Positions 46,841 to 58,020 of a stretch of 64,000 nucleotides of DNA are shown here, one piece after another (within the stretch, counting starts at the first letter, position 1; each line of letters begins with the position of its first letter). The notes beneath the pieces were generated by a model, which was not told the origin of the DNA, searched no databases, and was given only the letters and a program-made list of their open reading frames with translations. The position numbers and the translations under genes are program-made. Source of the stretch: Ruegeria lacuscaerulensis ITI-1157. GTDB taxonomy: Bacteria; Pseudomonadota; Alphaproteobacteria; Rhodobacterales; Rhodobacteraceae. Where the stretch lies: the NCBI GenBank assembly GCA_000161775.1, contig GG704596.1, forward strand, positions 2,623,017 to 2,687,016, read 5' to 3'.

Positions 46841-46851
46841 GGAGAGAGAGA

Positions 46852-47121
46852 ATGGCACATAAAAAAGCTGGCGGTTCCTCCCGTAACGGCCGCGACTCAG
46901 CGGGTCGTCGCCTTGGCGTGAAACTGTATGGTGGCCAGGCCGCCGTTGCAGGCAACATCATCGTGCGTCAGCGCGGCACCAAGTTCTGGCCGGGCGAAGG
47001 CGTGGGCATGGGCAAGGATCACACCATCTTTGCAACTGTCGATGGCGCCGTGAAGTTCCACAAGGGACTGAAAAACCGCACCTTCATTTCGGTCCTGCCA
47101 GTGGCGGAGGCCGCAGAGTAA
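46852..47121 (+). CDS. rpmA: 50S ribosomal protein L27
   Basis: An 89-residue protein at the peptidyl-transferase centre. It begins [20 protein letters not shown], the conserved L27 N-terminus, and has [26 protein letters not shown] in the body. GGAGAGAGAG precedes the ATG. It pairs with rplU in the classic rplU-rpmA-obgE neighbourhood, here separated from obgE by two inserted genes. Confidence 0.98.
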   Translation: MAHKKAGGSSRNGRDSAGRRLGVKLYGGQAAVAGNIIVRQRGTKFWPGEGVGMGKDHTIFATVDGAVKFHKGLKNRTFISVLPVAEAAE

Positions 47122-47155
47122 GCCGAAACCCAGAAGGTTTAAGAAAAATTCATGG

Positions 47156-47185
47156 GGGACCGGCAGAAAGTGCCGGTCCCTTTTT
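47156..47185 (+). terminator. Terminator after rpmA
   Basis: Ten-base-pair stem GGGACCGGCA/TGCCGGTCCC, loop GAAAG, followed by TTTTT, 35 bases after the rpmA stop. It separates the ribosomal operon from the LysE-type gene. Confidence 0.92.
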
Positions 47186-47216
47186 CGTTTTGACGCAGAT
47201 GTGATCGAAAGCCCCG

Positions 47217-47825
47217 ATGCCCGTTGCAACCACCAGTTTCCTGATCTTTGCCGCCAGCCAGGTCGGCACGCCGGGACCGGCCAACATGGTCCTGTTGGGG
47301 ACGGGTGCGCGTTATGGGTTCCGCGCGGCGCTGCCTTTCGTGGCAGGCGTTGTTCTGGGCAAGCAATTGATCATCTGGCCGCTGGGCTTTGGCCTTCTAC
47401 AACTGGCAGAACAGGCGCCGACCGTTTTCTCGGTTCTGAAATATGCTTCTGCGGCCTATATTTGCTGGCTTGCGTGGAAAATCGCCAACCTGCGCTTGTC
47501 CGATCAGAGCGCGGGCGAGGCGGTTCCCGGATTCTGGGCCGGGCTGGTGGTGCATCCGCTGAACCCCAAGGCCTGGGCGATGATCATCGCGGGGTTCACC
47601 GGGTTCGTCGCGGCGGGAACCTCCGCGCTGAGCGCGACGCTCACGATCGCGCTCGTTTTGTTGACCTGCCAGTTGGTCCTGCATCCGATCTGGACCTTTG
47701 CGGGCGATAGGATTGCCCGCGTGGTTGCGGGACGGCCGGCGGAAAAATATTTGATGTGGACTCTCGCGGGTCTGACTGTTGCATCCGTACTTTTCGTGTT
47801 GTTCGGAGGAGGAACACACCAATGA
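47217..47825 (+). CDS. LysE/RhtB-family exporter
   Basis: A 202-residue inner-membrane protein with six hydrophobic helices. The start MPVATTSFLIFAASQVGTPGPANMVLLGTGARYG contains the family motif TPGPANM, and VVHPLNPKAWAM is the LysE-type P-x-N/L-P-K-A/P-W motif of helix 4. These proteins export amino acids or derivatives; the substrate is unknown. Its TGA overlaps the ATG of the GNAT gene by 4 bases. Confidence 0.88.
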   Translation: MPVATTSFLIFAASQVGTPGPANMVLLGTGARYGFRAALPFVAGVVLGKQLIIWPLGFGLLQLAEQAPTVFSVLKYASAAYICWLAWKIANLRLSDQSAGEAVPGFWAGLVVHPLNPKAWAMIIAGFTGFVAAGTSALSATLTIALVLLTCQLVLHPIWTFAGDRIARVVAGRPAEKYLMWTLAGLTVASVLFVLFGGGTHQ

Positions 47826-48358
47826 AACTTGAGGCAATCATAAATCAGCCGGTCATTGAAACCGAGCGGTTCGACCTGCGCCCGCTACGCCGGTCGGATA
47901 TGGGCCTGATCGAGCACTACGCAGGGGACGAGCGCGTGGCGCGCATGACCACGTCGATCCCGCATCCTTTGCCGCCCGGTTCGATCGAAGCTTTCGTGAC
48001 CCGCGCCATGGCCGAGGACCGCGACGAGGATGTCTGGGCGATGGACGCCACCAAGGACGGCGGGCCCGAGTTGATCGGGGTGATCTCGCTCAAGCGGCTG
48101 GATCGCAACCAGTCCGAAGTGGGCTATTGGGTCGCGCCCTTGTATTGGAACACGGGCATCGCCTCGCTGGCGGTGGAAACGCTGGTTCAGGCGAACCCGC
48201 TGGAAAACGCCACGATGTTTGCCAGCGTGTTTCAGGACAATCCCGCCTCGGCGCGGGTCCTGACCCATTGCGGGTTCGAATATCTCGGCGATGCCGAAAG
48301 TTTCTCGGTGGCGCGCAACGCAAATGTGCCCACCTGGACGTACAGCAAGAAACTCTGA
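47822..48358 (+). CDS. GNAT-family N-acetyltransferase (RimJ/RimL type)
   Basis: A 178-residue acetyltransferase. ETERFDLRPLRRSDMGLIEHY opens the RimJ/RimL-like pattern, SEVGYWVAPLYWNTGIASLAVETL covers the acetyl-CoA site, and ENATMFASVFQDNPASARVLTHCGF is the conserved C-terminal motif (N-x-x-S-x-x-V-L-x-x-x-G-F). The target (a ribosomal protein N-terminus, antibiotic or small molecule) cannot be told from sequence. It is coupled to the LysE-type gene by ATGA, so the two may act on one metabolite. Confidence 0.87.
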   Translation: MKLEAIINQPVIETERFDLRPLRRSDMGLIEHYAGDERVARMTTSIPHPLPPGSIEAFVTRAMAEDRDEDVWAMDATKDGGPELIGVISLKRLDRNQSEVGYWVAPLYWNTGIASLAVETLVQANPLENATMFASVFQDNPASARVLTHCGFEYLGDAESFSVARNANVPTWTYSKKL

Positions 48359-48386
48359 CTTGTGGCCGGTGGGGCCTTTGCAGTAG

Positions 48387-50524
<2,138 letters not shown>

Positions 50525-50575
50525 CCGCGAAACCTGATAGATTTGGCTGGTCCGACGACCGGAAAGGCAGATGAC

Positions 50576-51838
50576 ATGAAGGACTTTGACAGCATTCCCG
50601 CCCTGATGGCCGATATTGGCAAGCGCGCCAAGGATGCGTCTCGGGATCTGGCCTTTGCCTCGGCCGAGCGCAAACACGCCGCGTTGATCGCCGCCGCCGA
50701 CGCCGTGTGGAAGAACCGCGCGCAGATCATTGAGGCCAACAGGAAAGACCTGGACTATGGCCGCGAAAAGGGTCTGAGCCCGGCCATGATGGACCGTCTG
50801 ATGCTGGACGAGGCGCGCATTCAGGGCATGGTCGACGGGTTGCGCACCGTGGCCGAACAGACCGATCCGGTGGGTGAGGTTCTGGCCGAATGGGATATGC
50901 CCTCGGGGCTGAACATCCGCCGCGTACGCACCCCGCTGGGCGTGATCGGCGTGATCTATGAAAGCCGCCCGAACGTGACCGCGGATGCAGGGGCGCTGTG
51001 CCTCAAGTCGGGCAATGCCGTGATCCTGCGCGGCGGGTCGGAAAGCTTTCATTCCTCGACCGCGATCCACGCCTGTCTGGTCGAGGGTTTGAAGGCGGCC
51101 AACCTGCCCGAGGATGCGATCCAACTGGTGCCGACCCGTGACCGGGCCGCAGTGCAGGAATTGCTGACCATGACCGACTATGTCGACGTCATCGTGCCGC
51201 GCGGCGGCAAGGGGCTGGTCGGGCTGGTCCAGCGCGAGGCGCGGGTGCCGGTCTTTGCCCATCTTGAAGGGATCGTGCACATCTACATCGACAAGGCGGC
51301 GGATCCGCAGAAAACGCTGGACGTGGTGCTGAACGCCAAGACTCGCCGCACTGGCATCTGCGGGGCGGCCGAATGCCTGCTGGTGCATCAGGATATCGCG
51401 GAAACGCTGGGGCGCGACGTGATCGCGGCGCTATTGGCCGCAGGCGTCGAGGTCCATGCCGCAGGTGCACTGGCCATCGACGGCACCGTTCCGGCCAGCG
51501 ATGACGATTGGGGCAAGGAGTTTCTGGACAGCATCATCGCCGCAAAACCGGTGGCCGATATCGACGAGGCAATCGCGCATATCCGCCAATACGGATCGAA
51601 CCACACCGATTGCATCATGACCGAGGATCAGTCTGCCACCGACCGCTTCTTTGAACGGCTGGATAGTGCGATCCTGATGCACAACGCCTCGACCCAGTTT
51701 GCCGACGGGGGTGAGTTCGGAATGGGCGCCGAGATCGGAATCGCCACGGGCAAGATGCACGCGCGCGGCCCGGTGGGGGCGGCGCAGCTGACCAGCTTCA
51801 AATACCTGGTGCGCGGCAACGGCACGACGCGCGCCTGA
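50576..51838 (+). CDS. proA: Glutamate-5-semialdehyde (gamma-glutamyl phosphate) reductase
   Basis: Reduces gamma-glutamyl phosphate with NADPH, the second step of proline synthesis. The 420-residue length is normal. Family blocks are [51 protein letters not shown] and the catalytic region [16 protein letters not shown], whose Cys (RRTGICGA) is the nucleophile. The ATG at 50576 follows GGAAAGGCAGATGAC. It probably forms obgE-proB-proA as a single unit. Confidence 0.96.
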   Translation: MKDFDSIPALMADIGKRAKDASRDLAFASAERKHAALIAAADAVWKNRAQIIEANRKDLDYGREKGLSPAMMDRLMLDEARIQGMVDGLRTVAEQTDPVGEVLAEWDMPSGLNIRRVRTPLGVIGVIYESRPNVTADAGALCLKSGNAVILRGGSESFHSSTAIHACLVEGLKAANLPEDAIQLVPTRDRAAVQELLTMTDYVDVIVPRGGKGLVGLVQREARVPVFAHLEGIVHIYIDKAADPQKTLDVVLNAKTRRTGICGAAECLLVHQDIAETLGRDVIAALLAAGVEVHAAGALAIDGTVPASDDDWGKEFLDSIIAAKPVADIDEAIAHIRQYGSNHTDCIMTEDQSATDRFFERLDSAILMHNASTQFADGGEFGMGAEIGIATGKMHARGPVGAAQLTSFKYLVRGNGTTRA

Positions 51839-51847
51839 GGCGCTGCG

Positions 51848-52444
51848 TCAGAACCGAAGCACCACACGGGTCGCGCCCGTCTCGGCCAATACCCGGCGGC
51901 CCTGAGCGGCCGCCGTCTGCGGCAGCAGGGCGAACTGCACCTGCGCCGGCGTGACCTTGTTGGCGAATGTGCCGGTCGGGAGGCCTTTCCACAGATCGGG
52001 ATCGACATTCATGCGGTCGGCCGTACCGGTGACCGTCCATTTGTCGCCCACGCTGTCGATCTTGACTTCGCCGCCCATGGGCATGGCGCTTTCGCAGCAC
52101 ATCAGGGCCAGAAAGGCCAGTTTGATCTGGTTGCGCGGCATCGCCTCAGTGACGTTCCAATGCACCCGGACTCGGCCCGCACGCTCGACATCGCGCAGCA
52201 GGTCCGTCACTTCGCTGCGGCCCAGCGGTTGATCGCTGGCCGCGCCAAAGGCCACGCGAAAGAACCGGATCCGCGCCCCGGCGCTGCCAACGCTGCCGGT
52301 GATCAGTTCCATCTCGGGGCCCTGGGTGCCGCCAACCATCTCCAACAGTTCCAGACCGTTCGTGATCGCGCCGATCGGGCTGATCAGATCGTGGCAGATC
52401 CGAGAGCCGATCAACTCAGCCAGGTTGACGTTGGTGTCGCCCAT
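51848..52444 (-). CDS. chpT: Histidine phosphotransferase ChpT
   Basis: Cytoplasmic phosphotransferase that relays phosphate from CckA to CtrA and CpdR in the alphaproteobacterial cell-cycle and, in roseobacters, motility/gene-transfer-agent pathway. The 198-residue product starts MGDTNVNLAELIGSRICHDLISPIGAITNGLE; the His in ICHDLISP is the phospho-acceptor and the segment matches ChpT. It then has a degenerate HATPase-like half (VKIDSVGDKWTVTG). The longer frame upstream is ignored: AGGAGGT sits 6 bases before the ATG at 52444. Divergent from the DUF3553 gene. Confidence 0.9.
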   Translation of the reverse strand: MGDTNVNLAELIGSRICHDLISPIGAITNGLELLEMVGGTQGPEMELITGSVGSAGARIRFFRVAFGAASDQPLGRSEVTDLLRDVERAGRVRVHWNVTEAMPRNQIKLAFLALMCCESAMPMGGEVKIDSVGDKWTVTGTADRMNVDPDLWKGLPTGTFANKVTPAQVQFALLPQTAAAQGRRVLAETGATRVVLRF

Positions 52445-52489
52445 GCGTACCTCCTGTGGTGTCCCCCATGCCCGACCCGGAGCCGCCGC

Positions 52490-52672
52490 ATGACAGATAT
52501 GAATGCCATTCTTGCACCGGGCATGTATGTCCGCCACCCCGATTTCCCCGATTGGGGCGTTGGACAGGTCCAGTCCAACATCGCGGGCAAGATCACCGTG
52601 AACTTTCGCGACCAGGGCAAAGTGGTGATTGACGGAACACGCATCGCCTTGATGCTGGTTCTTGATCCCTGA
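52490..52672 (+). CDS. DUF3553 domain protein
   Basis: A 60-residue small basic-acidic protein: APGMYVRHPDFPDWGVGQVQSNIAGKITVNFRDQGKVVID. The Y-V-R-H-P-x-x-P-x-W-G-x-G-Q-V-Q-S phrase is the DUF3553 signature; the fold is a small SH3-like barrel similar to the CarD/Tudor-type RNA-polymerase-interacting domains, which is a comparison only. The start at 52490 has CCGGAG before it. It is 46 bases from chpT and divergent. Confidence 0.78.
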   Translation: MTDMNAILAPGMYVRHPDFPDWGVGQVQSNIAGKITVNFRDQGKVVIDGTRIALMLVLDP

Positions 52673-52780
52673 AACTGGTTTAGGAAAGGTTAACGGTTTG
52701 CGCCACCCGGTTCGTGTTGCCATTCGCCGCGCAGCTGCGGTATCAGCACTGGGATCGAAACAGGACGACGACCTCGCATC

Positions 52781-53536
52781 ATGCCGGACGCAGGCCCTTC
52801 ATTCACAGTCAAACTGGCCGAAACCGATGACGAACTGCGCGCGGCGCAGCGGTTGCGGTATGACGTCTTCGTGCGGGAACTGGGCGGCGGCGGCGAGATG
52901 ATCGATCACGCCGAAGGCCTTGAGCGCGACCGGTTCGATCCGTATTTCGACCACATGCTGGCCGTTGACGACTTGACCGGAGCGGTTGTCGGCGTCTATC
53001 GCCTGCTGCCCGGAGACCGGGCAGCCGAGGTGGGGCAGTTCTATTCCGAGGACGAATACGACCTGACGGTTTTGAAAAACAGCGGGCGCAAGCTGCTGGA
53101 GCTGGGCCGGTCCTGTCTGCATCCCGACTATCGCGGCGGAACGGCGATGTATCACCTGTGGAACGGGCTGGCGCGCTATGTGGCCGAGCGGGACATCGAG
53201 GTGCTGTTCGGGGTCGCCAGCTTCCACGGAACCGACGTGCAGGCGCTGGCGCAGCCCTTGTCGATGCTTCATCACAACCACCTGGCGCCGCCCGAGCTGC
53301 GCGTGCGGGCGCAACCTGACGTGTTCCAGACCATGAACCTGGTTGCCCCCGACAAGCTGGACCGCCGCGCGGCGATGGTGCAGGTGCCCGCGCTGATCAA
53401 GGCCTATCTGCGGCTGGGCGGGTTCGTGGGCGAGGGGGCCTTCATCGACCACGCCTTCAACACGACCGATGTCTGCCTGATCCTGGACACCGCCCGCATG
53501 AACGACCGGCAGAGGCGCATCTATGGCGGAGCGTGA
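52781..53536 (+). CDS. olsB: Ornithine-acyl-ACP N-acyltransferase
   Basis: Transfers a 3-hydroxyacyl group from ACP to ornithine, making lyso-ornithine lipid. The 251-residue protein has the OlsB pattern: LRAAQRLRYDVFVRELGGGG, then HAEGLERDRFDPYFDHMLAVDD, VVGVYRLLPG, KLLELGRSCLHPDYRGGTAMYHLW, and the C-terminal VPALIKAYLRLGGFVGEGAFID with FNTTDVCLILD. The GNAT-like fold is shared with AHL synthases, but the GEGAF end and the neighbouring OlsA settle the assignment. The ATG at 52781 lies 109 bases after DUF3553. Confidence 0.95.
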   Translation: MPDAGPSFTVKLAETDDELRAAQRLRYDVFVRELGGGGEMIDHAEGLERDRFDPYFDHMLAVDDLTGAVVGVYRLLPGDRAAEVGQFYSEDEYDLTVLKNSGRKLLELGRSCLHPDYRGGTAMYHLWNGLARYVAERDIEVLFGVASFHGTDVQALAQPLSMLHHNHLAPPELRVRAQPDVFQTMNLVAPDKLDRRAAMVQVPALIKAYLRLGGFVGEGAFIDHAFNTTDVCLILDTARMNDRQRRIYGGA

Positions 53537-53537
53537 C

Positions 53538-54377
53538 ATGGCCAATCAGGCGCTATGGTACAGCGACGACGCCCCCGATCCGGTCCGGCTGGGCCTGCTG
53601 GGCTGGGTTCTGGTGCTGGTGCGCGGGCTGCCGCTGGCACTGCTGGTGCTCGTCGGGCTGATCGTTCTGCTGACCATCCGCCTGTTTGAACGCCCCCTGT
53701 GCGGGATGCGCCGCCCGGTTTCGGCCTTCGTGCCCCAATTCGTGTCGCGCAACGCGTTCCGCATTCTGGGCATCGGGTTTCAGACCTCGGGCGAACTGAT
53801 GCGCCAGCACGGCGCCGTTGTGGCCAATCATTCATCCTGGTTGGACATCTTCGCGCTGAATGCCCGCAAGCGGGTGTATTTCGTGTCCAAGGCCGAAGTG
53901 GCCAAATGGCCCGGCATCGGCTTTCTGGCCCGCGCCGCTGGAACCGTGTTCATCGAACGCGACCCCAGAAAGGCGCGCGCGCAGACCAAGCTGTTCGAAG
54001 AGCGCCTGAAAGCCGGGCACAAGCTGCTGTTCTTCCCGGAAGGCACGTCAACGGATGGCCTGCGGGTTCTGCCTTTTAAAACAACGCTTTTTGCGGCGTT
54101 CTTCGCCGAGGAACTGCGTGATTTCATGTATGTTCAGCCGGTGACGGTGATCTATCATGCACCGGCCGGGCAACCGGACAGGTTCTATGGCTGGTGGGGC
54201 GACATGGATTTCGGGTCGCATCTGCTCAAGACGCTGGGCGCTCGGCGTCAGGGGTGGGTCGAACTGATCTATCACGCGCCGGCGAAGGTCAGCGACTTTC
54301 CCAACCGCAAAGCGCTGGCGGCCCATTGCGAAGACGCCATCCGCCATGCGCACGCCCTGGCGCGCCCAAAAAAATAG
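53538..54377 (+). CDS. olsA: Lyso-ornithine lipid O-acyltransferase
   Basis: Acylates lyso-ornithine lipid to ornithine lipid, a phosphate-free membrane lipid. It is a PlsC-type acyltransferase with an N-terminal membrane helix (LGWVLVLVRGLPLALLVLVGLIVLLT), the catalytic VVANHSSWLDIFAL (H-x4-D), the substrate loop FFPEGTSTDG, and WGDMDFGSHLL. The start at 53538 follows GGCGGAG; 53523, which overlaps olsB, is also possible. It begins one base after the olsB stop, so the two genes form an operon giving the full two-step pathway. Confidence 0.92.
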   Translation: MANQALWYSDDAPDPVRLGLLGWVLVLVRGLPLALLVLVGLIVLLTIRLFERPLCGMRRPVSAFVPQFVSRNAFRILGIGFQTSGELMRQHGAVVANHSSWLDIFALNARKRVYFVSKAEVAKWPGIGFLARAAGTVFIERDPRKARAQTKLFEERLKAGHKLLFFPEGTSTDGLRVLPFKTTLFAAFFAEELRDFMYVQPVTVIYHAPAGQPDRFYGWWGDMDFGSHLLKTLGARRQGWVELIYHAPAKVSDFPNRKALAAHCEDAIRHAHALARPKK

Positions 54378-54389
54378 GGCGATTGCCCC

Positions 54390-54418
54390 TTGCGTCATTT
54401 GGAATCCTGCCGTATACG
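54390..54418 (+). promoter_or_regulatory. Predicted promoter of rpsB-tsf
   Basis: TTGCGT at 54390-54395, a 17-base spacer, and TATACG at 54413-54418, about 125 bases before the rpsB ATG. Transcription would start near 54425, just before the leader hairpin. Confidence 0.55.
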
Positions 54419-54427
54419 CGCGCCATT

Positions 54428-54456
54428 CAAACCCGCAGGCGGGGTTTGGCCTTTTT
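54428..54456 (+). terminator. Hairpin with a T-run in the rpsB leader (terminator or attenuator)
   Basis: Seven-base-pair stem CAAACCC/GGGTTTG with a seven-base loop, then GCCTTTTTG. It lies 50 bases after olsA and just downstream of the predicted rpsB promoter, so it could end olsA transcripts and also act as an attenuator for rpsB. Confidence 0.55.
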
Positions 54457-54544
54457 GAGGGAGACATCCTCATCACGGCCGCCGGTTGGAGCAACCGCTT
54501 CTTTCACCCCCGCCAAGGCGTAAACCGGAAAAGGAAAACACAGC

Positions 54545-55324
54545 ATGGCTCTTCCCGAGTTCTCCATGCGTCAGCTGCTGGAAGCTGGCGTTCACTTCGG
54601 CCACCAGACCCAACGTTGGAACCCCCGCATGGCGCCCTATATCTATGGCGCGCGCAACGGCATCCACATCATCGACCTGACCCAGACCGTTCCGATGCTG
54701 GACCAGGCGCTGCAGGTCATCCGTGACACCGTTGCCAAGGGCGGGCGCGTTCTGTTCGTGGGCACCAAGCGTCAGGCCTCGGGTCCGATCGCCGAAGCCG
54801 CCGAGAAATCGGCACAATACTACATGAACCACCGCTGGCTGGGCGGCACGCTGACCAACTGGAAAACCGTTTCCCAGTCGATCCAGCGTCTGAACCAGAT
54901 CGACGAAGCCATGCAGTCGGGCGCCGAAGGCCTGACCAAGAAAGAGCGTCTGGGCATGGAACGTGACCAGGCCAAGCTGCAGGCGTCGCTGGGCGGTATC
55001 CGCGAAATGGGCGGCGTTCCGGATCTGCTGTTCGTCATCGACGTCAAGAAAGAGGCCCTGGCCATCGCCGAAGCCAACAAGCTGGGCATCCCGGTCGTGG
55101 CCGTGGTTGACACCAACTGCTCGCCCGATGGCGTGGACTATGTGATTCCGGGCAACGACGACGCGGCCCGTGCGATCGCTTTGTACTGCGACCTGGCCGC
55201 ACGCGCGGCGCTGGACGGCATGTCGGCGCAGCTGGGTGCCGCTGGCGTTGATCTGGGTGCACTGGAAGAAGCACCGGCGGAAGAAGCCGTGGCCGAAACC
55301 AGCGAAGCCCCCGCCGAGGCGTAA
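54545..55324 (+). CDS. rpsB: 30S ribosomal protein S2
   Basis: A 259-residue S2. Core features: [30 protein letters not shown] at the N-terminus, [18 protein letters not shown], and [27 protein letters not shown]. The last 25 residues are an Ala/Glu-rich tail ([18 protein letters not shown]), as in related species. rpsB and tsf form the standard operon with a 77-base gap. Confidence 0.98.
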   Translation: MALPEFSMRQLLEAGVHFGHQTQRWNPRMAPYIYGARNGIHIIDLTQTVPMLDQALQVIRDTVAKGGRVLFVGTKRQASGPIAEAAEKSAQYYMNHRWLGGTLTNWKTVSQSIQRLNQIDEAMQSGAEGLTKKERLGMERDQAKLQASLGGIREMGGVPDLLFVIDVKKEALAIAEANKLGIPVVAVVDTNCSPDGVDYVIPGNDDAARAIALYCDLAARAALDGMSAQLGAAGVDLGALEEAPAEEAVAETSEAPAEA

Positions 55325-55401
55325 GCTGCCTGTCACATGACTGACATATGGGGCAGGGTATGACCTGCCCCAATTCCATTTGAATTGAGGAGAGCCGAAC
55401 C

Positions 55402-56277
55402 ATGGCAATCACAGCAGCACTGGTGAAAGAACTGCGCGACGCGACGGGCGCAGGCATGATGGACGCCAAGAAGGCACTGACCGAAACCAATGGTGACATG
55501 GAAGCCGCCGTCGATTGGCTGCGCACCAAAGGTCTGGCCAAGGCGGCCAAGAAATCGGGCCGCACCGCGGCCGAAGGCCTGGTGGCCGTCGTCGTCGATG
55601 GGGGCAAGGGTGTTGCCGTCGAAGTCAATGCCGAAACCGACTTTGTCGCCAAGAACGCCGAGTTCCAGGAAATGGTCGGCGAGATCGCAAAAGCGGCACT
55701 GACCGTCGACGATGTCGAAGCGCTGAAGGCGGCCGACCTGGGCGGCAAGACCGTTGCCGACACCCTGACCGACAAGATCGCCAAGATCGGCGAGAACATG
55801 TCGCTGCGCCGGATGGCCAAAATCGAAGGCGACAGCGTGGTGTCCTATGTGCACAACGCCGCAAACCCCGGCATGGGCAAGATCGGCGTTCTGGTCGCGC
55901 TGTCGGGTGGTGACGAAGCAATCGGCAAGCAGATCGCCATGCACATCGCCGCCGTGAACCCGGCCGCTCTGTCCGAAGCCGATCTGGATCCGGCCGTGGT
56001 CGAGAAGGAAAAGCAGGTTCAGATGGACATCGCCCGCGAATCCGGAAAGCCCGAGCAGGTGATCGAAAAGATGATCGAAGGCCGCATGAAGAAATTCGTG
56101 GCCGAGTCGACCCTGCTGAACCAGCAGTTCGTGGTGAATCCGGACCTGACCGTCGAAGCCGCGGCCAAGGAAGCCGGCGCAACCATCACCGGTTTTGTCC
56201 GCCTTGAAGTTGGCGAAGGCATCGTGGTCGAGAAGGAAGACTTTGCCGCCGAGGTTGCAAAGGCCGCTCAGGGCTGA
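55402..56277 (+). CDS. tsf: Translation elongation factor Ts
   Basis: Nucleotide-exchange factor for EF-Tu. The 291-residue protein begins with the UBA-like domain [42 protein letters not shown], then the central [18 protein letters not shown] phrase that contacts EF-Tu, and ends with the coiled-coil and C-terminal module ([15 protein letters not shown]). GAGGAGAG precedes the ATG. It is the last gene before a strong terminator. Confidence 0.98.
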   Translation: MAITAALVKELRDATGAGMMDAKKALTETNGDMEAAVDWLRTKGLAKAAKKSGRTAAEGLVAVVVDGGKGVAVEVNAETDFVAKNAEFQEMVGEIAKAALTVDDVEALKAADLGGKTVADTLTDKIAKIGENMSLRRMAKIEGDSVVSYVHNAANPGMGKIGVLVALSGGDEAIGKQIAMHIAAVNPAALSEADLDPAVVEKEKQVQMDIARESGKPEQVIEKMIEGRMKKFVAESTLLNQQFVVNPDLTVEAAAKEAGATITGFVRLEVGEGIVVEKEDFAAEVAKAAQG

Positions 56278-56310
56278 TTTGCGGAATTCCGGTTATCCGG
56301 GAAGCACTTA

Positions 56311-56347
56311 AAAAAATCCGGTTGCGCCCCGCGCAGCCGGTTTTTTT
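56311..56347 (+). terminator. Terminator after tsf
   Basis: A-run, stem CCGGTTGCG/CGCAGCCGG with one G-T pair and a CCCCG loop, then TTTTTTT. It lies 34 bases past the tsf stop. Confidence 0.92.
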
Positions 56348-56691
56348 ATGTGAAATCCGTGGTCATGGCGATGGTGCCGAGCGCCGAAAGCGCACTATCG
56401 CGACTTGACCATTTGAGAAAGCATTGGTGGGCCTCACAATGGGGATGGGAGAGGCCCCCCAAAAATTACCGACATCGGAACGCGGACAAATAGGCGCCCT
56501 TTGCCAGACCGGTCGGAGAGCTTGGGAAATACAAAGATCCGACCAAATGTTCCTTGGCTAAAGCCACCACTCACGGAACTTCTTCACCGTGCAAGCTTGG
56601 CCGCTTTTTGGGAAGTCATGTATTCCTTACCTTGCGTCAACTTTGGTGCGCGAGCTGCTGCTAGCAGCATCAACAAAGGCCCGAAACTTGG
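56348..56691. other. Intergenic region between tsf and the LuxR-type gene
   Basis: About 340 bases with no gene I can support. It contains a GGGCCTC/GAGGCCC inverted repeat near 56428-56457 without a T-run. The stretch is more AT-balanced than its neighbours; I did not recognise any mobile-element end. Confidence 0.4.
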
Positions 56692-57447
56692 TCACCCCTC
56701 CATGACGAACATTTGGTTTTGCAGGGATGCCTTCAACACGGCCTGGGCCGTCGTTTCGACCGAAAGCGCCTCGCGCGCCAACCTCAGGTGCTTTTCTACC
56801 GTGGCGGTCGTCAACCCCATCAAAAGCGCGATGTCCTGTGTCGTCTTCCCATCGCCGACCCATTCCAAAGCCTCACGTTGTCTTTTGGTCAACGCTCGGT
56901 TCGGGGGATGGTAGGGGAGGGTCAGGATCTTCAAATGGGCGACGTTGTTCATCAGCAGGATGTCATCGCCATGCTTTGCCCATATCTGATCCAGTTCTTC
57001 CTGGCTGCGGGTCAAGGACGCAAGCGAAATCGCCCCCTTGGACCGAACCGACACCGATGTGAAGCTGATGGTGTATCCGACGGAGATCCCATTGGAGCGG
57101 TTGAAGTCGTAAACCTTGCGCTCCTGATCCGTCATGGCGCCGCTGGACATCATATCACGGATCATGTTCCAACTTGCCGCACCTTCATGGTTCAGCGCCC
57201 ATTTCAGCATAGGGGCATGAAAATACAGGCCATCGCGCAGGAACCCATCCATGTATTCCTGGCAATGGTTGGTCAGGATCACGAAGTCTTCCGGGTCGCC
57301 CAGCGAAGTCTGTGTGCGATACTGAGTATGTCCGTAAAGCAGCCTATCAAAACCGAACTGCATCATCTGTTCCGTATGTGACGCCCAAAGTTCCTCAAGC
57401 GTTTTGACGTAGCTGAGGAAATTCAGATACTGCGTGAGCGTCATCAT
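56692..57447 (-). CDS. LuxR-family regulator with autoinducer-binding-type domain, no adjacent luxI
   Basis: A 251-residue regulator. The N-terminal 165 residues look like an autoinducer-binding domain (GFDRLLYGHTQYRTQTS, YMDGFLRDGLYFHAPMLKWAL, GISVGYTISFTSVSVRSKGAISLASL). By hand alignment with TraR, W57, Y61 and D70 appear as Y, F and A while P71 is kept (YFHAPM), so the pocket is not that of a classic AHL receptor. The C-terminal LuxR helix-turn-helix (about 187-245) is ALTKRQREALEWVGDGKTTQDIALLMGL with TTATVEKHLRLAREAL. No luxI is in the window. Its ATG overlaps the aroQ stop by 4 bases, so it is translated after aroQ. Confidence 0.85.
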   Translation of the reverse strand: MMTLTQYLNFLSYVKTLEELWASHTEQMMQFGFDRLLYGHTQYRTQTSLGDPEDFVILTNHCQEYMDGFLRDGLYFHAPMLKWALNHEGAASWNMIRDMMSSGAMTDQERKVYDFNRSNGISVGYTISFTSVSVRSKGAISLASLTRSQEELDQIWAKHGDDILLMNNVAHLKILTLPYHPPNRALTKRQREALEWVGDGKTTQDIALLMGLTTATVEKHLRLAREALSVETTAQAVLKASLQNQMFVMEG

Positions 57448-57893
57448 GCGCTGGCGTCTCCTTGGAAATGCCGGGCCAGCGCGTCCAAAGCCAGGATATA
57501 GCTGTAAGCGCCGAACCCGCAGATCTGACCGATTGCGACCGGAGCGATGTACGATCTGTGGCGGAAGGGTTCGCGCGCATGGATATTGGACATATGAACC
57601 TCGATCACCGGCAACTGAACCGCAGCAAGTGCGTCCATCAGAGCAATCGAGGTGTGCGTATATGCGCCCGCGTTCAGGACAATCCCGTCATGGACATCAC
57701 GCGCCGCGTGGATCGCGTCAATCAGCGCACCTTCGGAGTTCGATTGAAAGGTCTCGACTTTCAGGCCCAGCGATTGACCGTGCGCCATGCATTGGTCTTC
57801 GAGCATCTTCAAAGTCGTATGGCCATAGACTTCGGGTTGCCGAGTTCCCAGCAAGTTCAAATTCGGGCCATTCACCACAAGAATACTGCGCAT
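57444..57893 (-). CDS. aroQ: Type II 3-dehydroquinate dehydratase
   Basis: Interconverts 3-dehydroquinate and 3-dehydroshikimate in the shikimate pathway, also used catabolically for quinate. The 149-residue length is standard. Key motifs are VVNGPNLNLLGTRQPEVYG with the active-site Tyr in the flexible lid, QSNSEGALIDAIH, LNAGAYTHTSIALMDAL and IEVHMSNIHAREPFRHRSYIAP with the catalytic His. It is the first gene of a two-gene unit with the LuxR regulator. Confidence 0.95.
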   Translation of the reverse strand: MRSILVVNGPNLNLLGTRQPEVYGHTTLKMLEDQCMAHGQSLGLKVETFQSNSEGALIDAIHAARDVHDGIVLNAGAYTHTSIALMDALAAVQLPVIEVHMSNIHAREPFRHRSYIAPVAIGQICGFGAYSYILALDALARHFQGDASA

Positions 57894-58020
57894 TATCTTC
57901 GTGTCCCCATACCTGTTTCATAACCGCGAATTCAAAACGCGTCTAGCGGTGTGTGTGCTCGCAAGAAAAGCAGGCTCTCAACGGGACGCCGAGACCCGAA
58001 AAAGTCAGCAAGGCTGGAGG

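Noticed and set aside
52781-53536. AHL synthase (luxI) reading of the olsB gene
   Set aside because: The fold is shared, but the protein is 251 residues, lacks the LuxI motif set and is followed by olsA.
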